DNA of 64,000 nucleotides. Origin: Pseudomonadota bacterium. GTDB taxonomy: Bacteria > Pseudomonadota > Gammaproteobacteria > Burkholderiales > Burkholderiaceae_C. The stretch covers positions 4,951 through 68,950 of the forward strand of contig JAEZWW010000089.1 of the NCBI GenBank assembly GCA_023442945.1. Reading direction: 5' to 3'. Below, in pieces: positions 35,484 to 43,611 of the stretch. Position 1 is the first letter of the stretch. The number at the start of each line of letters is the position of its first letter. The position numbers were made by a program, and so were the translations under genes. The notes below the pieces were generated by a model, which searched no databases, was not told the origin of the DNA, and worked only from the letters and a program-made list of their open reading frames with translations.

Positions 35484-35513
35484 AAAAAGCCGCCATGGGA
35501 GCCAGGGCGGCTT
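35484..35513 (-). terminator. Intrinsic terminator of bcp
   Basis: On the minus strand AAGCCGCC pairs with GGCGGCTT and is followed by TTTTCTTT. It lies between the bcp stop and the phoH-like start. Confidence 0.75.
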
Positions 35514-35625
35514 CGATCAGGATGAGCGTCAAGGGGGCTGACTGCAGCATGTCGGCCCATTATGCATGAGCCGTTTGACTGCGCACGCCACGCGCGCGGC
35601 GGGGCCGCGCGGGGTAAGACCGAGC

Positions 35626-36102
35626 TCAGGCGGCCTTTTTCAGGACTTTGACCGCTTTCAGAACTTCTTCCACGTGGCCCGGCACCTTCAGGCCACGCCA
35701 TTCCTGGACCAGGATACCTTCGGCGTTGACAAGGAAAGTGCTGCGCTCGATGCCTTTGACTTTCTTGCCATACATGATCTTGTTTTTGACCACGCCGAAC
35801 ATGTGGCACATCTTTTCTTCGGTGTCGGCAATGAGCTCGAACGGCAGTTCCAGCTTGGTCTTGAAATCGTCGTGCGATTTCATGTTGTCGCGGCTGACCC
35901 CGAACACCACGGCACCGGCTTTCACGAAGTCTTTGTACTTATCGCGAAACTGCATTGCCTCGGTTGTGCAACCAGGAGTGTTGTCTTTTGGGTAAAAATA
36001 CAGAACGAGAGCTTGGCCGGTGTGGGAAGTGTTGGTAACCTTGACGTCGCCGGTGGCAATCGCTTCGAATTCGGGAAGGGGTTTGTTGACAACGATCGCC
36101 AT
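35626..36102 (-). CDS. bcp: Peroxiredoxin, Bcp/PrxQ family
   Basis: A 158-residue thiol peroxidase. The peroxidatic Cys is at position 45 in FYPKDNTPGCTTEA. The usual second Cys five residues on is absent (TTEAMQFRD), so it must use another resolving thiol or an external one. Reduces hydroperoxides in the cytoplasm. Monocistronic, with its own terminator. Confidence 0.93.
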   Translation of the reverse strand: MAIVVNKPLPEFEAIATGDVKVTNTSHTGQALVLYFYPKDNTPGCTTEAMQFRDKYKDFVKAGAVVFGVSRDNMKSHDDFKTKLELPFELIADTEEKMCHMFGVVKNKIMYGKKVKGIERSTFLVNAEGILVQEWRGLKVPGHVEEVLKAVKVLKKAA

Positions 36103-36220
36103 ATGAACTTCAATCTCCGGACGGTTTTCTGATGGGCTGCCAGGTAAGTCTGCTGCGCGCCCTCATCTACGGCTCTACAAGCAAAGTCGTATGGATGTCG
36201 CAGGCAACAGTTACCAGCCG

Positions 36221-36619
36221 TTATTTTAACCCATCTGCCGCGATCGCGCCTTGTTCAACCAGGATCGCGGCCGCCACGCGCCTGCCTTCGCCCGCCAGAA
36301 TGTTGTAGGTGCGGCAGGCCGCGGGCGTGTCCATAGTCTCGACGCCGATGCGCGCTTCGACCAGCGCACGGATCCAGGGCGCCTGCGGAAAGCGCAGGCG
36401 GCTGCCGCTGCCAAAGATCACCAGTTCGGGCTGCAGCGCCACCAGGCGCTCGAAATGCGCCGGGTTCAGGTCTTCAAACCGGGCGGCTTGCCAGTCCTGT
36501 TGTGCACCGGTCACGCCGTCCAGGACAACGCTGTGCGGTATGCGTTCGCCCGCGACGGCGATCCAGCCGGGGCCGTAGCCGGTGATGGCGGTGCCAAAGA
36601 CGTCGGGTTGAAATTTCAT
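36221..36619 (-). CDS. Mth938 domain-containing protein (DUF498-like)
   Basis: A 132-residue protein of the Mth938/NDUFAF3-like family: MKFQPDVFGTAITGYGPGWI at the start, then LVIFGSGSRLRFP and VETMDTPAACRTYNILAGEG near the end, both typical. Eukaryotic relatives assist assembly of respiratory complex I; the bacterial role is not established. ATG 36619 fits the family start. It diverges from the alaA-like aminotransferase gene. Confidence 0.85.
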   Translation of the reverse strand: MKFQPDVFGTAITGYGPGWIAVAGERIPHSVVLDGVTGAQQDWQAARFEDLNPAHFERLVALQPELVIFGSGSRLRFPQAPWIRALVEARIGVETMDTPAACRTYNILAGEGRRVAAAILVEQGAIAADGLK

Positions 36620-36716
36620 GCGGAACCTGTGCTTCGCCGCGCTCGGGGAAAACCCGTGGCGAATGTGTTCCAATTGTAGGTTTCTCTGGCGACCCATTGC
36701 CGCACAAGGTGTATCC

Positions 36717-37991
36717 ATGAAGCCGATCCCGAAATCCGCCAAGCTGGCCAACGTGCTCTACGACGTTCGCGGTCCGATCGTGGACGCGGCCAAACAGATG
36801 GAGGACGAGGGCCAGAAGATCATCAAGCTGAACATCGGCAACCTGGCGCCGTTCGGCTTCGAGCCGCCCGAGGAAATCGTGCAGGACATGGCGCGCAACC
36901 TGCTGGCGTCGGCGGGTTATTCCGACAGCAAGGGCATCTTCTCGGCGCGCAAGGCGGTGATGCACTACACGCAGCAGCAAGGCATTCCCGGCGTGACCAT
37001 GGACGACATCTACCTGGGCAACGGCGCCAGCGACCTGATCGGCATGGCGACCAACGCGTTGCTGTCCGAAGGCGACGAGATGCTGGTGCCCGCGCCCGAC
37101 TACCCGCTGTGGACGGCCGTGACCAGCCTGTCCGGCGGCGTGCCCGTGCATTACCTGTGCGACGAGAACAACGGCTGGATGCCCAGCCTGGCCGATATCC
37201 GCGCCAAGATCACGCCGCGTACCAAGGCGATCGTCGTCATCAACCCCAACAACCCGACCGGCGCGCTGTATTCGGACGAGTTGCTGATGGGCATCGTCGA
37301 GATCGCACGCCAGCACAACCTGGTCATCATGGCCGACGAGGTGTACGACAAGGTGCTGTACGACGGCGTCACGCACACCGCGCTGGGCTCGCTGTCCACC
37401 GACGTGCTCACGCTCACCTTCAACTCGCTGTCCAAGTCGTACCGCTCGTGCGGCTACCGCGCCGGCTGGATGATCGTGTCGGGCGACAAGGCCGCCGCGC
37501 GCGACTACATCGAAGGCATCAACATGCTGGCCAACATCAAGCTGGGCAGCAACGTGCCGGGCCAGTACGCCATCCAGACCGCGCTGGGTGGCTACCAAAG
37601 CATCCAGGACCTGGTCAAGGAAGGCGGTCGCCTGCGCCGCCAGCGCGATCTGGCGTACGAACTGATCACCGCCATCCCGGGCGTCACCTGCGTCAAGCCG
37701 CAGGCCGCGCTGTACATGTTCCCGCGCCTGGACGCGAAGATGTACCCGATCGAGGACGACCGCCAGTTCTTCATGGAAGTGCTGCGCGCCACCAAGGTCA
37801 TGCTGGTGCAGGGCTCGGGCTTCAACTACCCGGACCAGCACCATTTCCGCATCGTCTTCCTGCCCCATGAAGACGACCTGCGCGAAGCCATCCACCGCCT
37901 GGCGAAGTTCCTGGAGCAGTACCGCAACCGCCGCGCCAAACTCGCGTCCGTGGTCGATATTGCTATAAAAAAAGAAGCTGTCCGCGCTTGA
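36717..37991 (+). CDS. PLP-dependent aminotransferase, alanine aminotransferase (AlaA-like)
   Basis: A 424-residue class I aminotransferase. The PLP Lys is in FNSLSKSYRSCGYRAGW, with NPNNPTGALYSDE and ADEVYDKVLYDG before it. Closest in character to glutamate-pyruvate aminotransferase AlaA, which supplies alanine. Ribosome binding site AAGGTG is 5 nt from the ATG. The C-terminal residues IAIKKEAVRA and the stop are encoded by a copy of repeat family A, so the native C-terminus has been replaced or extended. It lies just upstream of hom. Confidence 0.88.
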   Translation: MKPIPKSAKLANVLYDVRGPIVDAAKQMEDEGQKIIKLNIGNLAPFGFEPPEEIVQDMARNLLASAGYSDSKGIFSARKAVMHYTQQQGIPGVTMDDIYLGNGASDLIGMATNALLSEGDEMLVPAPDYPLWTAVTSLSGGVPVHYLCDENNGWMPSLADIRAKITPRTKAIVVINPNNPTGALYSDELLMGIVEIARQHNLVIMADEVYDKVLYDGVTHTALGSLSTDVLTLTFNSLSKSYRSCGYRAGWMIVSGDKAAARDYIEGINMLANIKLGSNVPGQYAIQTALGGYQSIQDLVKEGGRLRRQRDLAYELITAIPGVTCVKPQAALYMFPRLDAKMYPIEDDRQFFMEVLRATKVMLVQGSGFNYPDQHHFRIVFLPHEDDLREAIHRLAKFLEQYRNRRAKLASVVDIAIKKEAVRA

Positions 37992-38023
37992 TGGACTAGG
38001 GCCAGAGCCCGATTTGATTGAAA
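37961..38023 (+). repeat. Dispersed repeat family A, copy 10
   Basis: TGCTATAAAAAAAGAAGCTG, TCCGCGCTTGATGG, CTAGGGCCAGAGCCCGATTT, GATTGAAAA. It spans the end of the aminotransferase gene and ends 14 bp before the hom ATG. Confidence 0.85.
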
Positions 38024-38037
38024 AACACGATAACGAC

Positions 38038-39363
38038 ATGAAACCCATCCAAGTTGGCCTGCTGGGCATCGGTACCGTCGGCAGCGGCACGTACAACGTG
38101 CTGACGCGCAACCAGGAAGAGATCCAGCGCCGCGCCGGTCGCGGCATTGAGATCACCATGGTGGCCGACCTCGACACCGACCGCGCCCGCGCGCTGGTGG
38201 GCCCGCAGGTCAAGGTGGTGGGCGACGCGCGCGAGGTCATCGCCAACCCCGACATCGACATCGTGATTGAGCTGATCGGCGGCTACGGCGTGGCCAAAAC
38301 GCTGGTCATGGAAGCCATTGCCGCCGGCAAACACGTGGTCACCGCCAACAAGGCGCTGCTGGCCGTGCACGGCACCGAGATCTTTGAGGCCGCCGACAAA
38401 AAGGGCGTGATCGTCGCGTTTGAAGCCGCGGTGGCCGGCGGCATCCCGATCATCAAGGCGCTGCGCGAAGGCCTGACCGCCAACCGCATCCAATGGATCG
38501 CCGGCATCATCAACGGCACGACGAACTTCATCCTGAGCGAGATGCGCGACAAGGGCCTGGACTTCGACGTCGTGCTGAAAGAAGCACAGCGCTTGGGCTA
38601 TGCCGAAGCCGACCCCACGTTTGACATCGAAGGCGTGGACGCGGCGCACAAGGCGACCATCATGAGCGCCATCGCCTTCGGCATCCCGGTGCAGTTCGAC
38701 AAGGCCTATGTCGAAGGCATCACGCAGCTGGCGGCCACCGACATCCGTTACGCCGAACAGCTGGGTTACCGCATCAAGCTGCTGGGCATCACCAAGCGCC
38801 GCGAGGGCGAGGGCGTGGAGCTGCGTGTGCACCCCACGCTGGTGCCCGCCAAGCGTCTGCTGGCCAACGTCGAAGGCGCGATGAACGCCGTGGTCGTCAA
38901 CGGCGACGCCGTCGGCACCACGCTGTACTACGGCAAGGGCGCGGGCAGCGAGCCCACGGCCAGCGCCGTCATTGCCGACCTGGTCGACGTCACCCGCCTG
39001 GCCACCAGCGACCCGCAACACCGCGTGCCGCACCTGGCCTTCCAGCACAGCCAGATGCGCGACGTCAGCGTGCTGCCGATCGACCATGTGGTCACCAGCT
39101 ACTACCTGCGCCTGCGCGTGGCCGACCAGGCCGGCGTGCTGGCGCGCGTGGCCACCATCCTGGCCGACGCCGGCATCAGCGTGGACGCGCTGCTGCAGCG
39201 CGAGGCCGACGAAGTGGGCGGCGAAGGCAGCACCCAGACCGACCTGATCATCCTGACGCACCAGGCGCGCGAAGGCGCGATGAACGCGGCGCTGGAACAG
39301 CTGCAGGCTCTGCCCAGCGTGCTGGAGCCGATCGTGCGCATCCGCAAGGAAGAGCTGGCCTGA
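38038..39363 (+). CDS. hom: Homoserine dehydrogenase
   Basis: Reduces aspartate semialdehyde to homoserine for threonine and methionine synthesis. 441 residues: nucleotide fold VGLLGIGTVGSGTYNVL at 5-21, catalytic region GIINGTTNFILSEM, and a C-terminal ACT domain (YYLRLRVADQAGVLARVATI) expected to bind threonine as feedback inhibitor. No Shine-Dalgarno is visible before ATG 38038, where a repeat element ends 14 bp upstream. Confidence 0.96.
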   Translation: MKPIQVGLLGIGTVGSGTYNVLTRNQEEIQRRAGRGIEITMVADLDTDRARALVGPQVKVVGDAREVIANPDIDIVIELIGGYGVAKTLVMEAIAAGKHVVTANKALLAVHGTEIFEAADKKGVIVAFEAAVAGGIPIIKALREGLTANRIQWIAGIINGTTNFILSEMRDKGLDFDVVLKEAQRLGYAEADPTFDIEGVDAAHKATIMSAIAFGIPVQFDKAYVEGITQLAATDIRYAEQLGYRIKLLGITKRREGEGVELRVHPTLVPAKRLLANVEGAMNAVVVNGDAVGTTLYYGKGAGSEPTASAVIADLVDVTRLATSDPQHRVPHLAFQHSQMRDVSVLPIDHVVTSYYLRLRVADQAGVLARVATILADAGISVDALLQREADEVGGEGSTQTDLIILTHQAREGAMNAALEQLQALPSVLEPIVRIRKEELA

Positions 39364-39394
39364 CGCGCGTGCGTCGGCCGGTGCGCTTGCCGCC

Positions 39395-39949
39395 ATGAGC
39401 TATTGCGCGTTCGTGAATGGGCTGCCGCCGGACACCGACGACCCCAACAAGGCCTACCACGACCACGCCTACGGCTTTCCGATCGCGGACGACAACGTGC
39501 TGTTCGGCCGCTTGCTGCTGGAGATCAATCAGGCGGGCCTGAGCTGGACCCTGATGCTGAAGAAGCAGGCGTCGTTTGAGGCCGCCTACGATGGCTTCGA
39601 CATCGACCGCGTGGCGGCCTACACCGACGCCGACCGCCAACGCCTGCTGCAGGACGCGGGCATCGTGCGCAACCGCCTGAAGGTCAACGCCGCGATCCAC
39701 AACGCGCAGCAGATCCAGGCGCTGCAGGCCAGCCATGGCAGCTTCAAGCGCTGGCTGGACGCGCACCACCCGCTGTCGAAAGAAGAGTGGGTCAAGCTCT
39801 TCAAACGCCATTTCAAGTTTGTCGGCGGCGAGATCGTGAACGAGTTTTTGATGAGCACCGGCTACCTGCCCGGCGCCCACCACCCCGATTGCCCGGTGTT
39901 TGCCCAGGCGCGCGCGGCGCGTCCGCCCTGGGCCAACACCCCCAAGTGA
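39395..39949 (+). CDS. tag: DNA-3-methyladenine glycosylase I
   Basis: A 184-residue glycosylase of the Tag family, which removes 3-methyladenine from alkylated DNA. Conserved features: MSYCAF with a zinc-ligand-type Cys at 4, AYHDHAYGFPIADD, LLLEINQAGLSWTLMLKKQ, FKFVGGEIVNEFLMSTGYLPGAH in part, and His/Cys in HHPDCPVF near the C-terminus. Sandwiched between hom and thrC on the same strand, with only 7 nt before thrC, so it is probably co-transcribed despite the unrelated function. Confidence 0.88.
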   Translation: MSYCAFVNGLPPDTDDPNKAYHDHAYGFPIADDNVLFGRLLLEINQAGLSWTLMLKKQASFEAAYDGFDIDRVAAYTDADRQRLLQDAGIVRNRLKVNAAIHNAQQIQALQASHGSFKRWLDAHHPLSKEEWVKLFKRHFKFVGGEIVNEFLMSTGYLPGAHHPDCPVFAQARAARPPWANTPK

Positions 39950-39956
39950 GTGTGAG

Positions 39957-41468
39957 ATGAACTACCTGTCCACCCGTGGCGACGCCACGCCGCGCCGCTT
40001 TTGCGACATCCTGCTGGAAGGCCTGGCGCCCGATGGCGGCCTGTACCTGCCCGAGCACTACCCCTTTGTCGACAGCACCATGCTGGCGCACTGGCGCAAC
40101 TTGTACGCGCAGCACGGCTACGCCACGCTGGCGTTTGAAATCCTCAGCCTCTACATCGACGACATTCCTGCCGCCGACCTGAAGGCGATCTGCGAGAAGA
40201 CCTACACACCGGAAGTCTTCGGCACGCTCGAAATCGTGCCGCTGAAATCGCTGCAGCCCAACTTCTACCTGGAAGGTCTGTCCAACGGCCCCACGCTGGC
40301 CTTCAAGGACATGGCCATGCAGCTGCTGGGCAACCTGTTTGAATACGAGCTGCGCCGCCGCGGCGAACAGCTCAACATTCTGGGCGCCACCAGCGGCGAC
40401 ACCGGCAGCGCGGCCGAATACGCCATGCGCGGCAAGCAGGGTATCCGCGTTTTCATGCTCAGCCCGCACGGCCGCATGAGCGCCTTCCAGCAGGCGCAGA
40501 TGTTCAGCCTGCAAGACCCGAACATCCACAACATCGCCATCGAAGGCGTGTTTGACGATTGCCAGGACATCGTCAAGGCCGTCAGCAACGACCTCGCCTT
40601 CAAGCGCCAGTACAAGATCGGCACCGTCAACTCGATCAACTGGGCGCGCCTGCTGGCGCAGGTCGTCTATTACTTTGCCGGCTACTTACAGGCTACGCAG
40701 CACTTGGCCCCCACGCTCGCCACTGGCGTGTCTTCGCTGCCCCCCGAGGGGGCTGGTTCGCCTTGGGGCGGCCCGGCGGCGAACCGCAACGAGCCGCAGG
40801 TCAGTTTCACCGTGCCCAGCGGCAACTTCGGCAACATCTGCGCCGGTCATGTGGCCCGCATGATGGGCTTGCCGATCCGCCAGCTGGTGCTGGCCACGAA
40901 CGAGAACGACGTGCTGGACGAGTTCTTCCGCACCGGCGTCTACCGCGTGCGCGGCAGTGCCGACACGCACGAGACCAGCAGCCCGTCGATGGACATCAGC
41001 AAGGCCAGCAACTTCGAGCGCTTCGTGTTCGACCTGCTGGGCCGCGACGGTGCGCGCACCAAGGTATTGTTTGAAGACGGTGTCGGTAAGCAAGGCCAGT
41101 TCGACCTCAGCCAAGACCCGGCCTTCGCCCAGGCGCGCGAGCGCTTCGGCTTCGTCAGTGGCAAGAGCACGCACGCCGACCGCCTGGCGACCATCCGCGA
41201 CGTGTACAAAAATTTCGACGTGATGATCGACACCCACACCGCCGACGGCGTGAAGGTCGCGCGTGAACACACCCAGCCGGGCGAGCCGATGATCGTGCTG
41301 GAGACGGCGCTGCCCATCAAGTTCGCGGCGACCATCGTCGAAGCGCTGGGGCGCGAGCCCGACCGCCCGCCCAAGTTCGCCGGCATCGAAGCGCTGCCGC
41401 GGCGCGTGCAGGTGCTGCCAGCCGATGTCGCTGCCGTCAAACAGCTGGTGATGGCCGCTTGTGAATGA
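39957..41468 (+). CDS. thrC: Threonine synthase with in-frame repeat insertion
   Basis: Converts O-phosphohomoserine to threonine. 503 residues, roughly 25-30 more than expected. PLP Lys in TLAFKDMAMQLLG; GATSGDTGSAAEYAMRGK; SFTVPSGNFGN. Between VVYYFAGYLQAT and VSFTVPSGNFGN lies a foreign-looking stretch, LAPTLATGVSSLPPEGAGS then PWGGPAANRNEPQ, encoded by a hairpin-bearing repeat (40706-40782). The stop codon falls at the edge of a family A repeat. Overlap with tag is avoided by ATG 39957. Confidence 0.94.
   Translation: MNYLSTRGDATPRRFCDILLEGLAPDGGLYLPEHYPFVDSTMLAHWRNLYAQHGYATLAFEILSLYIDDIPAADLKAICEKTYTPEVFGTLEIVPLKSLQPNFYLEGLSNGPTLAFKDMAMQLLGNLFEYELRRRGEQLNILGATSGDTGSAAEYAMRGKQGIRVFMLSPHGRMSAFQQAQMFSLQDPNIHNIAIEGVFDDCQDIVKAVSNDLAFKRQYKIGTVNSINWARLLAQVVYYFAGYLQATQHLAPTLATGVSSLPPEGAGSPWGGPAANRNEPQVSFTVPSGNFGNICAGHVARMMGLPIRQLVLATNENDVLDEFFRTGVYRVRGSADTHETSSPSMDISKASNFERFVFDLLGRDGARTKVLFEDGVGKQGQFDLSQDPAFAQARERFGFVSGKSTHADRLATIRDVYKNFDVMIDTHTADGVKVAREHTQPGEPMIVLETALPIKFAATIVEALGREPDRPPKFAGIEALPRRVQVLPADVAAVKQLVMAACE
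40706..40782 (+). repeat. GC-rich repeat (family C) inserted in frame in thrC
   Basis: CCCCCACGCTCGCC ... GCTGCCCCCCGAGGGGGC ... TTCGCCTTGGGGCGGCCCG, with the perfect hairpin GCCCCC-CGA-GGGGGC. Such boxes are frequent between genes in Comamonadaceae (general knowledge); here it interrupts a conserved enzyme without breaking its frame. Confidence 0.65.
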
Positions 41469-41520
41469 AATTGGGCTGTAGCCCTACAGGAATCTGCGCG
41501 GTCAGCTATTGAATCGATAG
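41466..41520 (-). repeat. Dispersed repeat family A, copy 11
   Basis: On the minus strand: TCAATAGCTGACCGCGCAGA, CTGTAGGGCTACAGCCCAAT, TTCA. The GGGCT/AGCCC hairpin is perfect here. It begins at the thrC stop codon and ends 18 bp before the mobB start. Confidence 0.85.
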
Positions 41521-41537
41521 TATTTTGAGGTGACGCA

Positions 41538-42083
41538 TTGAAGGTGATTGGCTTTGCCGGGTACTCCGGCTCGGGCAAGACCACGCTGGTGGAGCGCCTG
41601 ATCCCTGAATTGAAGTTGCGCGGCCTGCGCGTGTCGGTGGTCAAGCATGCACACCACAAGTTCGACATTGACCACGAGGGCAAGGACACCTGGCGTCACC
41701 GCGAGGCCGGGGCTTTTGAAGTCGTGGTTGCCTCCGACCGGCGTCTGGCGCTGATGCGCGAGTTTGAAAGCACCGCGCAGCTGAGCGTGCACCACCTGAT
41801 CGCCGAGCTGTACGACGGCGTGGATTGGGTGCTGGTCGAAGGCTTCAAGTCGAGCGACCTGCTCAAGATCGAAGTCTGGCGCGGCGCGCACGGCAAGGAG
41901 GCGCGCTACCCTGAAGACGTGTTCATCGCCGCCATCGCCACCGACACGCCCGATGCCCTGCCCGAAGCCACGCTGCGCCCGGTGCTGGACCTGAACGACC
42001 CGCACGCCGTGGCCGACTGGATGGTCGCCAACGGCGACCGCTTCAACTACGACCCCGAGCTCTACTTGCGCAACCATGTCTGA
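41538..42083 (+). CDS. mobB: Molybdopterin-guanine dinucleotide biosynthesis protein MobB
   Basis: A 181-residue P-loop GTP-binding protein (GYSGSGKTTLVERLIP at 8-23) that aids attachment of GMP to molybdopterin. VVKHAHHKFDIDHEGKDTWR and WVLVEGFKSSDLLKIEV are typical. The start is TTG 41538: GAGGTGA stands 6 nt upstream and no ATG is near. It overlaps moeA by 8 nt, so mobB-moeA-moaD are coupled. Confidence 0.92.
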   Translation: MKVIGFAGYSGSGKTTLVERLIPELKLRGLRVSVVKHAHHKFDIDHEGKDTWRHREAGAFEVVVASDRRLALMREFESTAQLSVHHLIAELYDGVDWVLVEGFKSSDLLKIEVWRGAHGKEARYPEDVFIAAIATDTPDALPEATLRPVLDLNDPHAVADWMVANGDRFNYDPELYLRNHV

Positions 42084-43341
42084 CGCCCGCAGCCCTGCCG
42101 CCCGCCCGCCCTTGATGTCGCTGGACGACGCTATGCAGCGCCTGATGGCGCATGCCGCGCCGCTGGGCCGCACGGAGTCCGTCAGCACCTTCGACGCCGA
42201 CGGCCGCGTTCTGGCGCAGGACGTGGTGTCCGAATTGCAGGTGCCGCCCAACGACAACTCGTCCATGGACGGCTACGCCGTGCGAGCCGCCGACATCACG
42301 GCAGCGGGCGTGGAACTGCCCGTGTCGCAACGCATCGCCGCCGGCCATGCGGGCGGCCCGCTGGCGCCCGGCAGCGCGGCGCGCATCTTCACCGGCGCCC
42401 CGATGCCCGATGGTGCGGACGCGGTGGTGATGCAGGAAGACACGACCGCGCTGGACGACGGTGCGCGTGTGCGCGTCAACGCCGTGCCGGCGCCCGGCCA
42501 GTGGGTGCGTGCATCGGGTGAAGACGTACGACGCGGTGCCACCGTGCTGCAAAAAGGGGAGCGGCTTGCGCCGGCGGGCGTAGGGCTGGCGGCCGGAATT
42601 GGCTTGGCCGAGCTCACGGTGGCGGCACGCCCGCGTGTGGCCTTGTTCTCCACCGGCGACGAACTGGTCATGCCCGGCCAGGTGCCGCCTTCGGCGATGA
42701 AGCCCGGCACCATCTACAACAGCAACCGCTTCTTTCTGCGCGCGCTGCTGCTGCGCCTGGGCTGCGAGGTGAGCGACTTGGGCATCGTGCCCGACAAGCG
42801 CGACGCCACGCTGGCGGCGCTGCAGTCGGCGGCCACGGGCCACGATCTGATCCTGACCAGCGGCGGCGTGTCGGTGGGCGAGGAAGACCACATCAAGCCC
42901 GCCGTCGAACAGCTCGGCCAACTCGACCTGTGGCAGATCGCCATGAAGCCGGGTAAGCCGTTTGCGTACGGTTCGATTCCGTCGCCGCAAGGCGCAGGCG
43001 TCTGCCACTTCATGGGCTTGCCGGGCAACCCGGTGTCCAGCTTCGTCACCTTTCTGCTCTTGGTGCGGCCCTTCCTGCTGCGCCTGCAGGGCGCGACCGA
43101 CACCGGGACGCCCGCGCTGGCCATGCGCGCCGACTTCGCCACCACGCGTCCCGATAAGCGGCGCGAATTCCTGCGCGCGCGCCGCAATGCGGACGGCGGG
43201 CTGGATCTGTTCCCCAATCAGAGCTCCGGTGTGCTGACGTCGGCGCACTGGGCCGACGGCCTGATCGACCTGCCGGCTGGCCAGACCATTGCGCGTGGCG
43301 ACATGGTGCGCTTCATCCCGCTGCGAGAATGGCTGGCATGA
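42076..43341 (+). CDS. moeA: Molybdopterin molybdenumtransferase
   Basis: Inserts molybdenum into adenylated molybdopterin. 421 residues: NSSMDGYAVRAAD near 60, SGGVSVGEEDHIKPAV near 262 and MGLPGNPVSSFVTF near 315 are standard MoeA motifs. Overlaps mobB upstream and moaD downstream (ATGA), marking a tightly packed cofactor operon. Confidence 0.96.
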   Translation: MSDARSPAARPPLMSLDDAMQRLMAHAAPLGRTESVSTFDADGRVLAQDVVSELQVPPNDNSSMDGYAVRAADITAAGVELPVSQRIAAGHAGGPLAPGSAARIFTGAPMPDGADAVVMQEDTTALDDGARVRVNAVPAPGQWVRASGEDVRRGATVLQKGERLAPAGVGLAAGIGLAELTVAARPRVALFSTGDELVMPGQVPPSAMKPGTIYNSNRFFLRALLLRLGCEVSDLGIVPDKRDATLAALQSAATGHDLILTSGGVSVGEEDHIKPAVEQLGQLDLWQIAMKPGKPFAYGSIPSPQGAGVCHFMGLPGNPVSSFVTFLLLVRPFLLRLQGATDTGTPALAMRADFATTRPDKRREFLRARRNADGGLDLFPNQSSGVLTSAHWADGLIDLPAGQTIARGDMVRFIPLREWLA

Positions 43342-43589
43342 AAGTTACGGTGCGCTATTTCGCCTCGATCCGCGAAGCCCTCGGCACAGGATCGGACAGT
43401 TTCGACACCTCCGCCGCCACATTGGCAGGCCTGCGCGACGAGCTCATCAGCCGCGGCGGCCCTTATGCCGAGGTGCTGGCCCGCGGCAAGGCGGTTCGCC
43501 TGGCGCTGAACCAGACCATGGCCGACGAAAGCGCGGCATTGGTCGACGGGGCCGAAGTGGCCTTCTTCCCGCCGGTCACAGGCGGCTAG
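43338..43589 (+). CDS. moaD: Molybdopterin synthase sulfur-carrier subunit
   Basis: An 83-residue ubiquitin-like protein ending in the essential Gly-Gly, which is thiocarboxylated. It begins MKVTVRYFASIREALG. Its ATG overlaps the moeA stop. Its partner moaE is not next to it but 2.5 kb downstream, beyond three minus-strand genes. Confidence 0.95.
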   Translation: MKVTVRYFASIREALGTGSDSFDTSAATLAGLRDELISRGGPYAEVLARGKAVRLALNQTMADESAALVDGAEVAFFPPVTGG

Positions 43590-43611
43590 GCGCCGTCACG
43601 GGCGCCGCGCC

